DNA of 35,258 nt, taken from assembly GCA_945882995.1 (NCBI GenBank), contig CAMCXE010000012.1, positions 1-35,258 on the forward strand, written 5' to 3'. The notes below the pieces were generated by a model. It saw only the letters and a program-made list of their open reading frames with translations. It did not search any database and was not told the origin of the DNA. A program made the position numbers and the translations under genes. This DNA is from Thalassocella blandensis. GTDB lineage: Bacteria > Pseudomonadota > Gammaproteobacteria > Pseudomonadales > Cellvibrionaceae. How positions within the stretch are numbered: the stretch's first letter is position 1; every line of letters begins with the position of its first letter. This document shows, in pieces, positions 1 to 6,719 of the stretch.

Positions 1-300
1 AGGGTCGTGGAAATAAATAACCATCCCAAATCCACCCTATGCTGGCATGCGAATAAACCATTGCTCTAGTTCAGTTTTTCTCTCCAATTTTGATTGTAAC
101 TATTCAGCATATTTCCCCGTCATCCCCGCGCAGGCGGGGATCCAGCGGCCAATAGACGGTTTTTACTTGAGTGAATATCGTGATTGCTTCTGAGCAGTTG
201 CCATCTGGATCCCCGCCTGCGCGGGGATGACGTGGGAAAATTAAAATTGTGCTGAATAGTTACTTTTGATTTTGGGATGATTATTTATTTCCACGGCCCT
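1..300. mobile_element. 300-bp MITE-like palindromic element
   Basis: The first 30 bases and bases 271-300 are inverted repeats matching at 28 of 30 positions and starting AGGGTCGTGGAAATAAATAA. A second perfect 28-bp inverted repeat (118-145 and 205-232, core CCCCGCGCAGGCGGGG) lies inside, and the sequence between the two pairs is also partly complementary (CTATTCAGCA near 100 versus TGCTGAATAG near 252). There is no coding capacity. Long terminal inverted repeats plus an inner palindrome fit a non-autonomous transposable element. The left target duplication cannot be seen because the element begins exactly at the window edge. I did not identify the parent transposase family. Confidence 0.8.
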
Positions 301-326
301 TATGCTCGGATGAAAAGGAAAATGAA

Positions 327-962
327 GTGGCTTCTGAAGATTGGTATAGAAATGAAAAATGGAATGAAGAAATTGAGGAAGCTTTTTTTGTTAAGCTTAA
401 GCGTTCTCGTTCACAAAAAACTCAATACCTAAAAATTCAGGCTGGCTATCTTGTAGGAAATTATCCAGAAGTAACGCTACGCCTAATTAAATATGCCCGA
501 GAGAATTGTCCCGACGAATTCTGGGAGCAGGATTTTTGTCTATATGAAAGCAAGGCCCATTACCGTCTAACCAAATACGAAAAAGCCATCTCATGCGCAT
601 ATCTATCAGTCGAGTGGAGAATCAAGAAACCAAATCATAAAACCGAAATTCCTTACTGGCTATCTGAGTTAGTATTACGCACTGAAAGTGCAAAAGACTA
701 TGAAAAATCTCTAGACATTTTGTTAAAATTGCACCATCCATCACCATTTCCCATCACTGAATTTTATTTTCATGGTTATACCTCCTTGCTTTCGTATAGG
801 CTTGGAAATATTAGGGTTGCAAAACCTGAGGCAGCACTGGCGTTATCATGGGCTGAAAAAGACGAAAATCTTCTCCAGAATAAGCCGAAGAGAAAACTTG
901 GTGTCTTTAAGAAAAAACTAGATTGGCCATACAGTGAAATAGTTTTAATTGCCAACAAATAG
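327..962 (+). CDS. TPR-like hypothetical protein
   Basis: A 211-residue cytoplasmic protein with no signal peptide or membrane segment. The start is GTG at 327 with AAGGAA at 315-320; the upstream ATG at 310 is in another frame. The N-terminus (DWYRNEKWNEEIEEAFF, KLKRSRSQKTQYLKIQA) resembles a family of uncharacterised proteins with TPR-like helical pairs that I recall from proteobacteria. Helical repeats are suggested by the NYPEVTLRLIKYAREN and KAHYRLTKYEKAISCAYLS stretches. The gene is clearly more AT-rich than its neighbours (many AAA, AAT, TTA codons) and starts 27 bp after a MITE, which suggests horizontal acquisition. Function is unknown; a scaffold or immunity-type role is possible but not shown. 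Confidence 0.75.
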   Translation: MASEDWYRNEKWNEEIEEAFFVKLKRSRSQKTQYLKIQAGYLVGNYPEVTLRLIKYARENCPDEFWEQDFCLYESKAHYRLTKYEKAISCAYLSVEWRIKKPNHKTEIPYWLSELVLRTESAKDYEKSLDILLKLHHPSPFPITEFYFHGYTSLLSYRLGNIRVAKPEAALALSWAEKDENLLQNKPKRKLGVFKKKLDWPYSEIVLIANK

Positions 963-1128
963 AACGGTACAATATAGAAGGCCAAGTAGCGCGCAGCCGC
1001 TATCACGGCTGGGTCGGCTTACGCTTCGCTCTAGCCACCCCTACGCTTAACATTAGCCACCAACCACCCTAGACAAACGAGGCCGCTTCTTGCCACCATA
1101 GCGGCCTTGCCAACTCTAGGGAATCTCC

Positions 1129-1704
1129 ATGCTGCTTAAACCTCTCCTGCTACTGGGCGCACTCACCTTAGCCGGCTGCGCCAATATTGGCGCACAGTCC
1201 AGCCACGTGCGCTACCCAGATTCAACAGCCAACCCGCCAGCGCCCGCCCGTACCACCGGGGCCATTAAGCAACCCGCCCCAGCGAACAGCGGCGTATACC
1301 TGCCGCCACCAGTAACCATCATAAACGCCCCAGAGCCCGCACCAAGCGACTCCCCCGGCGATACCAGTCCCACCACAGACCCCAGCTACAACCGCCCAAG
1401 GCCCGCCAGCGGCATGAGCGACGCGCCTAAACCATTGGGCAACGCCGTGGGCAGCCTCATCACTCAGGCACAAAACCAATATCAACAAGGCAATTACCAA
1501 GGCGCCATCGCCACCGCCGAGCGCGGCCTGCGAATCGACCGACGCACCCCGGAGCTGTATTTAATTTTGGCCAAAAGTTATTTACAGCTAGGGCAAACCG
1601 ACCAATCCGCCCAATTCGCCAACCAAGGCCTGCGCTACAGCACCAGCGGCAGCAACGAAGCCGCCGACCTTGAGGCTACCCGGCACCAAGCCTTGGGCAA
1701 TTAA
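1129..1704 (+). CDS. TPR-containing outer-membrane lipoprotein (predicted)
   Basis: A 191-residue protein with a lipoprotein signal: hydrophobic LLKPLLLLGALTLAGC with lipobox LAGC, the lipidated Cys at about residue 17, and Ala-Asn after it, so no inner-membrane-retaining Asp at +2. Residues 20-105 are low-complexity and rich in Pro, Ala and Ser, probably an extended linker. Residues 110-185 hold about two TPR units (ITQAQNQYQQGNYQGAIATA, PELYLILAKSYLQLGQTDQS). AGGGAA at 1118-1123 can serve as ribosome-binding site. A strong hairpin follows at 1710-1741. TPR lipoproteins usually act as periplasmic assembly scaffolds; no partner is evident here. Confidence 0.85.
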   Translation: MLLKPLLLLGALTLAGCANIGAQSSHVRYPDSTANPPAPARTTGAIKQPAPANSGVYLPPPVTIINAPEPAPSDSPGDTSPTTDPSYNRPRPASGMSDAPKPLGNAVGSLITQAQNQYQQGNYQGAIATAERGLRIDRRTPELYLILAKSYLQLGQTDQSAQFANQGLRYSTSGSNEAADLEATRHQALGN

Positions 1705-1709
1705 CCTAG

Positions 1710-1741
1710 AGCCATTGGCCAGCGTGTGCTGGCCAATGGCT
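1710..1741. terminator. 14-bp perfect hairpin after lipoprotein gene
   Basis: AGCCATTGGCCAGC, a GTGT loop and the exact complement form a 14-bp stem five bases after the lipoprotein stop codon. There is no T tract, so it may act as a transcript-end stabiliser or a weak or Rho-assisted terminator. Confidence 0.55.
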
Positions 1742-1884
1742 TAACAGCCCCGGTATAGCCTCCGCCTCCTCGGCAATGCCATTAAGTTTAGGATTTTCGC
1801 CTTTTCAAAATGTTTTCTTCGGGTACATCCACATTCCTGCCGAAGCGGGACAAGCCCGTTTTTTGGCCGAGTGGAGAGGTGATT

Positions 1885-2480
1885 TTTAGGGGCAAATGGA
1901 CAGGAGCCGCATGGATGCGACGAAGTAGAGCAACGCACGACTGCACGGATGCAGGAGGTAGAGCGACGCAGGAGGCCAAAGCCGAGGAGCAATTGCCGAG
2001 ACGTCCATTTGAGCCGTGACGGGACAGGAAAAAATGGCAGGACTGCCATTTTTGATGCCGAAGGCAGCCCGAAGGGCAGAGCCACAGGGATGTGGCGGAT
2101 CCTCTCACGCCACGGCGACCCTCAAAATCGCCTCGGCAGAAAATTGCTCGATTTCATTCCCGATGAAATTCTACCTCCCCCATCCATGGGGTCGTCCTGC
2201 AATTTCTGCATTCGCGCCATCCATGGCGCTTGAGGGAGGGTATTTTTGCGAAGCAAAAACCAAAAAGTCGGGTGGCCTTTCTTTTTGGTTACTTTTTCTT
2301 TACCAAGTGCATCCATGCACTTGGCCCTGCGGGTCGCTTCGCGATTAAAAATTGCTCCAGCAATTTTTTGGCCACGCAGCAATTTGCTGGGAGCAAATTG
2401 CCACAGCGAAGCTGCCCGAAGGGTGAAGGCCACGAAGGCCTTCATGAAAGAAAAAGTTACTCGCCCAGGAGGGCGAAATA
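1885..2480. repeat. Array of small hairpins with GGA/TCC loops, no gene
   Basis: No credible protein is encoded between 1742 and 2561. Instead there are at least ten short palindromes. The ones with GG, GGA or AGGA at the centre on the plus strand are CGCAT-GG-ATGCG (near 1910), TGCA-CGGA-TGCA (near 1940), GGCAG-GA-CTGCC (near 2037) and CGCCC-AGGA-GGGCG (near 2463). The ones with CC at the centre, so GG on the minus strand, are CCCAT-CC-ATGGG (near 2183), GCCAT-CC-ATGGC (near 2218), AGTGCAT-CC-ATGCACT (near 2308) and TTGCT-CC-AGCAA (near 2355). CAAATGGAC (1892-1900) pairs with GTCCATTTG (2003-2011). Similar hairpin-rich spacers with spurious ORFs on both strands are common in Gammaproteobacteria; their role is not established. 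Confidence 0.6.
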
Positions 2481-2561
2481 AGGGCTAAAACTCACTCGAT
2501 AAATCAGTTTTGCGCTTGGCGTTGTGATATTTCGCTGGTGGCAAAGGCGGCGCTCAGCACC

Positions 2562-3416
2562 TCAGCGCCGCGTCTGCCAAGCCTCATAAAACGCGCAACT
2601 CAAAATCACGCTGCCACCCAGCCAAGTGGTCAGAGTAGGCACCTCGCCCAGTAGCAGCCAGCCTAAAAAAATCGCCAAGGCGGGCTGAAAACAGCCGATT
2701 AAAGTCACCGATTTGGCGGAAAGCGCCCGCAAACTCACCACAATTAAGGTGTGTGCCAACGCGGTGCTGATTAACCCCAAGGCAATGATATAACCCCATT
2801 CCCGAGCCGGTAATAGCATGGCTTGACCAAACTGCGCGAAGGGTAAGGTTACCACCAAGGCTACACAGACTTGAATGGTCATGGCCTGGCTGCCGGATTC
2901 CCCCTGCAACCAGCGCCGCTGCAGCACATTACGCGTGGCAAAAGTGAAGGCTGAAATCAACCCAAAACCAATACCGGCAATGGCCTGACTGTTGATGTCC
3001 CAATGCGGCACCATCATCGCAAGCCCCGCCAGCACCAATAGTCCTGCCAATAGGTCTTTAATTTTGGGCCATTTTCTATCGAGGAGCGGTTCCAAAATTA
3101 CCGTGACCACTGGCGCGCTGTAATGCGCCAAAATCCCAATGGCCAGGGTGGAAACCTGCATCGAGTGAAAAAAAGTACTCCAATGGGCGCCCATCAACAC
3201 GCCTAGCACGACGATCAGTATTTTCTTATTGCGCGTCTCAAAGCCCCAAACGGTGTGTTGCGCGCTGGCTAGGATTATGAGCGCCAAGGCGGCAATAGCG
3301 CAGCGCAATGCGGTAATGGTTAGCGCATCCAAATGAATGGATTTACACCAGACCCCATTAATCGCTAAAAGCACGTTGGCGAGATAGAGCGCGGGCAAGC
3401 CGCTGAGGGATTTCAT
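2562..3416 (-). CDS. EamA/DMT-family inner-membrane transporter
   Basis: A 284-residue, strongly hydrophobic protein with about ten predicted membrane segments in two homologous halves, the usual length and arrangement for the drug/metabolite transporter superfamily. Each half carries EamA-like features: the N-terminal half begins LPALYLANVLLAINGVWCKS and has the LRCAIAALALIILA segment; the C-terminal half has IGFGLISAFTFATRNVLQRR and ends LGWLLLGEVPTLTTWLGGSVIL. It probably exports or imports a small metabolite; the substrate cannot be told from sequence. It lies downstream of glk on the same strand, but a strong terminator (3473-3511) separates them, so it is likely a separate transcript. 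Confidence 0.9.
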   Translation of the reverse strand: MKSLSGLPALYLANVLLAINGVWCKSIHLDALTITALRCAIAALALIILASAQHTVWGFETRNKKILIVVLGVLMGAHWSTFFHSMQVSTLAIGILAHYSAPVVTVILEPLLDRKWPKIKDLLAGLLVLAGLAMMVPHWDINSQAIAGIGFGLISAFTFATRNVLQRRWLQGESGSQAMTIQVCVALVVTLPFAQFGQAMLLPAREWGYIIALGLISTALAHTLIVVSLRALSAKSVTLIGCFQPALAIFLGWLLLGEVPTLTTWLGGSVILSCAFYEAWQTRR

Positions 3417-3472
3417 GGGGGGCCAGCTGAGGGGTCTTAAGATGGTGTTATGGCGGCAGCTGTAGTTACGCC

Positions 3473-3511
3473 GAAAAAAACGGGCAAGTCGGTACAGCTC
3501 CGACTCGCCCG
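3473..3511 (-). terminator. Rho-independent terminator of glk
   Basis: On the minus strand CGGGCGAGTCGG and CCGACTTGCCCG form a 12-bp stem with one G-T pair and a 7-nt loop, followed by a run of seven T (A tract 3474-3480 on the plus strand). It starts 8 bases after the glk stop codon. Confidence 0.85.
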
Positions 3512-3518
3512 CTGCTAG

Positions 3519-4487
3519 CTAGGCGCCCAGTTGTTGTTCCAGCCAAGCGGCAGCACCTGCAAAGGCAATTTCAGGATGCACAATTAAATCTACCGGAACA
3601 TTCGCCACGTAACCGCTTTGCAAACCTTTGGCGTTAAATTTCTCAATAAAAGTACTCGCGCGCAGAAAGTCGGAAAAGCGTGGGACTACGCCGCCAGCAA
3701 TATACACCCCGCCCGTGGCGCCATAGGTGAGTGCTAAGTTACCCGCGAACGAACCGGCGAGACTGCAAAAAACCTCCAGCGTTTGACGGCATAGGGCACA
3801 GCTATTGGCCAGCCCTTTGGTGGTCACATCGGCTGGGGTCACGCTTTCTGGTGCCACGCCCAGCACCACGGCCAAAGCGTTATACAGGTGCACAAGGCCA
3901 GGCCCGGAAATAAATAATTCCGCCGATACCTGCGCGTGAGTGAGCATAGCCGCCTTAATAATGTCTGCTTCAAGCGCATTGGTGGGGGCTAGGTTTACGT
4001 GGCCCCCTTCGCTGGGCAGCGGCAACCACTTACCCGCATGGTTCACCACACCCGCAACACCCAAGCCTGTGCCGGCGCCAAATACGGCCTTATTGCCATT
4101 GGGGTCGCTTAGGCCCGGCTTGATGTTCTGCACATGGTCTGGGTGAATATTGCCTACGGCAGCGGCAATTGCCGCAAAATCGTTCATAGGGATAAACGCT
4201 TCCAAACCAAACTCCGCTGCCACTTGGCGGCAGGAAAATTCCCAATTGAGATTGGTCATTTTTACCTGGTCTCCTATGATGGGGCCGGCAATAGCGGCGC
4301 AGAGCGCCCGGGGTTGAATGCCACCGATTTTGCCTAAATAGGCTCGAAACGCATCATTGATATTGGGGTATTCGCCGGCTGGCAAAATATGAATGTCGCT
4401 AATGTTGAATTGCCCATTGTGTTTGCCACTGACGAGAGCAAAACGCGCATTGGTACCGCCGATATCGGCAACGATAGATGGATACAT
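3519..4487 (-). CDS. glk: Glucokinase
   Basis: ATP-dependent phosphorylation of glucose to glucose-6-phosphate in the cytoplasm. The 322-residue length matches bacterial Glk of the ROK/hexokinase-like fold. Visible motifs are the N-terminal phosphate loop ADIGGTNARFAL (7-18), the catalytic NDF with Asp113, GAGTGLG (137-143), the sugar-binding SEGGH (159-163) and the C-terminal GGVYIAGGVVPR. The frame stays open upstream to 4634, but that extension runs through a foldback repeat. MYPSIVADIGG at 4487 is therefore taken as the start; it places the phosphate loop where Glk proteins have it. No Entner-Doudoroff or uptake genes are adjacent. Confidence 0.95.
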   Translation of the reverse strand: MYPSIVADIGGTNARFALVSGKHNGQFNISDIHILPAGEYPNINDAFRAYLGKIGGIQPRALCAAIAGPIIGDQVKMTNLNWEFSCRQVAAEFGLEAFIPMNDFAAIAAAVGNIHPDHVQNIKPGLSDPNGNKAVFGAGTGLGVAGVVNHAGKWLPLPSEGGHVNLAPTNALEADIIKAAMLTHAQVSAELFISGPGLVHLYNALAVVLGVAPESVTPADVTTKGLANSCALCRQTLEVFCSLAGSFAGNLALTYGATGGVYIAGGVVPRFSDFLRASTFIEKFNAKGLQSGYVANVPVDLIVHPEIAFAGAAAWLEQQLGA

Positions 4488-4522
4488 AAATATAGAATCT
4501 CGACAAATGTGAGGAGGGCCTG

Positions 4523-4689
4523 AACCTAGAAACCTCAGTTGGATCACCAAAGTCTGCGCAACCCCTTGGCGCGCCAAGCAAAAGTTAAATTTGGCGAACA
4601 ACCAACCAGGTTGCCCGCCAAATTTAACTTTCACTAATCACACCAATGGCTTACACAGCTTTTTGGCGCCCAACTGAGGTTTCTAGGCT
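4523..4689. repeat. Foldback repeat family C, copy C1 (complete)
   Basis: A 167-bp imperfect palindrome. The ends are AACCTAGAAACCTCAGTTGG (4523-4542) and its near-exact complement (4670-4689). The centre holds a perfect 16-bp stem (4581-4596 with 4616-4631) and an inner CAACC/GGTTG hairpin. Other copies lie at 22543, 32841 and 33481, with relics at 6639, 29926 and 32170. This copy occupies the divergent spacer between glk and xrtH. Bases 4690-4924 beyond it hold no recognisable gene. Confidence 0.9.
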
Positions 4690-4924
4690 GAAAGCCCGCC
4701 ACATTAGAGAAGCGGTGCGGGAGGGTCAAGCGCGAGCCCATGTCAATGCGCGGTGTTTCTATAGGTACCAAGCCCAGCGGGCAAAAATTTTCGCCTGCCG
4801 TCGGTTAGGGACGCCATCAACGCACCCCCTGCACTGGCCAGATCCATCCGCGACACACAACCGTCACACGCTTGGTTTAGCTTCCTGTCAGACACCTAGG
4901 TTACCTAGTCCGAGCAAGAAAATT

Positions 4925-5455
4925 ATGACCGACCGCCCCACTGCTATTCCGCCGCCTACCATGGCTCATCCCTTCGGCTTCATGGCTAGGTTCATGGTGT
5001 TGTTTGGCATTATGGAGTACCTCTATTTTCAAATTCCGGATTCATTGTTGCGCGACCTGTTTTATCAGCAAGGTCTGGCTACACCTTGCGCAGCGGCAAT
5101 TAATTTCTTGAGTGCGCATGAGCATGTGACTGCAACGCGGGGAATCTTGCAGTCTCGGGCAGTATCATTAGAAATAGTGCGCGGCTGTGATGGAGCGGGC
5201 CCATTATTTTTGTTAACTGCCGCCATGCTGGCTTTTTCTGTGTCTTGGCGCCACAAAATTAGCGGCATTATCGTGGGTGTGATGTTGCTAATTTTGGTTA
5301 ATTATATTCGTATCATCGGCTTGTATTTTGTGGTTAGGCATCATGGCATCTGGTTTACGCTGGTTCACTCCTATATTGTTCCTACCATGATAGTTGTCGT
5401 TGGCTGCGTGATTTTTGCGTGCTGGTCGACCATCGGCGTGCGTAGAATTTTGTGA
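4925..5455 (+). CDS. xrtH: Exosortase H (XrtH-type transpeptidase/protease)
   Basis: A 176-residue multi-pass inner-membrane protein of the exosortase/archaeosortase family, predicted to cleave C-terminal sorting tails and transfer the protein to a surface anchor. The family's catalytic trio is visible: Cys88 in EIVRGCDGAGP, Arg129 in NYIRI and His148 in LVHSY, each at the start or end of a membrane helix. The short length and the RGCDG context match XrtH, which serves IPTL-CTERM proteins, rather than the longer XrtA (EpsH). The frame is open back to 4646 through repeat C1. I chose ATG 4925 for family length; the Shine-Dalgarno sequence is weak (AAGAAAA), so ATG 4963 is possible. It overlaps the next gene by 4 bp (GTGA), and a candidate substrate follows at 6720. 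Confidence 0.85.
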   Translation: MTDRPTAIPPPTMAHPFGFMARFMVLFGIMEYLYFQIPDSLLRDLFYQQGLATPCAAAINFLSAHEHVTATRGILQSRAVSLEIVRGCDGAGPLFLLTAAMLAFSVSWRHKISGIIVGVMLLILVNYIRIIGLYFVVRHHGIWFTLVHSYIVPTMIVVVGCVIFACWSTIGVRRIL

Positions 5456-6090
5456 CTGCATTTCGTTGGCAAGTTTGGCTTTGGCGTGGCTGTGTGGCCT
5501 GGATTGGTGTTACAGGCTTTTTTTATGTTTTTGGGGCAAGCTGCATGGAGCGGCTTTTGCCGTATTTGGAGTTTTGGGTTAATACATTAGCTGATCATTA
5601 TCGCGCTACTCTGTTCATGGGTACTGGAGCGCAGGGCGGGGTCATTAATATTTCAGCGACAGTAACCGCCGATATTTATCAGTACAATTTTCCCATTGCG
5701 CCAAAAGGTGCTCAATTTACTGCCGCAGTAACCGTTGCTCATGCACTCATCCCCTTGGTTGTTATCTACTCAATTTTAATGCTGTGGCCGGGCTCATTTA
5801 GGCAATTGATTTTACGCCTGTGTTTGGGCGTCATAGCGGCAATACTTGTCATTTCTCTCACCGAGCCCGCGCTGTTGGCCGCCCACATCGAAGAGATTTT
5901 TTACGCCGCCTTGCAAAAAATCGCTAATCAAGAAATGCCCATGCCACGTCTTTTGTACTGGGTAATGTTTATGGAAGTTGGCGGCATCTGGTGGTTATCC
6001 ATCAATATGGCCATTGTATGCATATGGATCAGTGCGCGGCTTGATGCGTTCATTTGGCGTGGTGCCGGGAAACCTCGACGCTCAGCGTAA
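5452..6090 (+). CDS. Exosortase H-associated membrane protein (predicted)
   Basis: A 212-residue integral membrane protein starting at GTG 5452. The start overlaps the xrtH stop by 4 bp, so translation is probably coupled. Membrane segments are apparent at about residues 8-30, 92-112, 120-142 and 168-195, with an extracytoplasmic loop between (NTLADHYRATLF, ISATVTADIYQYNFPI). Genes of this type sit directly after xrtH in other genomes as I recall, and a partner role in sorting or anchoring is inferred from that context. No catalytic motif is visible. The stop at 6090 is followed by about 380 bp without a gene. Confidence 0.65.
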   Translation: MTAFRWQVWLWRGCVAWIGVTGFFYVFGASCMERLLPYLEFWVNTLADHYRATLFMGTGAQGGVINISATVTADIYQYNFPIAPKGAQFTAAVTVAHALIPLVVIYSILMLWPGSFRQLILRLCLGVIAAILVISLTEPALLAAHIEEIFYAALQKIANQEMPMPRLLYWVMFMEVGGIWWLSINMAIVCIWISARLDAFIWRGAGKPRRSA

Positions 6091-6473
6091 TGCGTCGCCC
6101 GCTTTTGTTGGCGAACTCTTGGCTTTCTCGGCAATGGCATCAAAACGTACCGAGTGCTATGTGCTGCTATCAAAAATCCGCTATTCGCATGAATTAACGC
6201 GTTATCGCTCTAGGTGATATGCGGGTATTCACAGCACAGTGGTGGCGTCGCAATATGTGATCTTTACTTGACGCGCCAGCAAATAAGTAATTGTCAAAAA
6301 TACGTATTAAATAATTAACCTCTTGGACATCTTTTAGACACATGTCACGCATAACCTCAGTGCAATGATGGAGCGCGTAAGGACGCTAATGTTGGTGAGG
6401 TTATTGTCTCTCACTCACACGCAATTGCGGCTTAATGAGCGCTGGTGCCTGAATCAATCCACTTTAGCGTCAG
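6091..6473. other. Non-coding spacer upstream of the nuclease repeats
   Basis: About 380 bp between the XrtH partner gene and the palindromic repeat. No ORF with coding character is seen. An AT-rich stretch (6280-6330) contains TTGACG and TTGTCA boxes but no convincing -10 at the right distance, so I do not call a promoter. Confidence 0.4.
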
Positions 6474-6635
6474 GGGCACCTTCGGAAATTCACTTTTCGC
6501 GCTCTCGCTGCGTTATTTTCGCGCTCTCGCTGCGTTATTTTCGTGCTCAGTCGGTCATTTATACAGCATAAACTCCCTCCCTCCGCGCGAAAATGCCTTG
6601 CGGTCATCGCGAAAATTAAATTTCCGGAGGAGCCC
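6474..6635. repeat. Palindromic repeat family B, copy B1 (expanded)
   Basis: A MITE-like element with ends GGGCACCTTCGG and CCGGAGGAGCCC. It is the same family as 28721-28856, sharing the CTCGCTGCGTTATTTTCG, GCATAAACTCCCTCC and GCGCGAAAATGCCTTG blocks. This copy is longer because a 22-bp unit (cgcgctctcgctgcgttatttt) is tandemly duplicated and CCTC is repeated. It lies in the leader of the nuclease gene. Confidence 0.85.
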
Positions 6636-6638
6636 TTA

Positions 6639-6698
6639 AACCTAGAAACCACAGTTGAAGTGCGCAGCTTTTTGGCGCCCAGCCGAGGTTTCCAAGGT
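6639..6698. repeat. Foldback family C relic C7 (internally deleted)
   Basis: A 60-bp remnant that joins the left terminal repeat (AACCTAGAAACCACAGTTG) directly to the last part of the right arm (CAGCTTTTTGGCGCCCAGCC, then GAGGTTTCCAAGG). It abuts repeat B1 and ends 21 bp before the nuclease start codon. Confidence 0.75.
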
Positions 6699-6719
6699 GA
6701 ATTTCACGAGGAACCCCAC

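Noticed and set aside
1741-2488. Several overlapping open frames of 70-114 codons on both strands
   Set aside because: They run through palindromes, have no family or consistent start signals, and exist on all frames as expected for a hairpin array.
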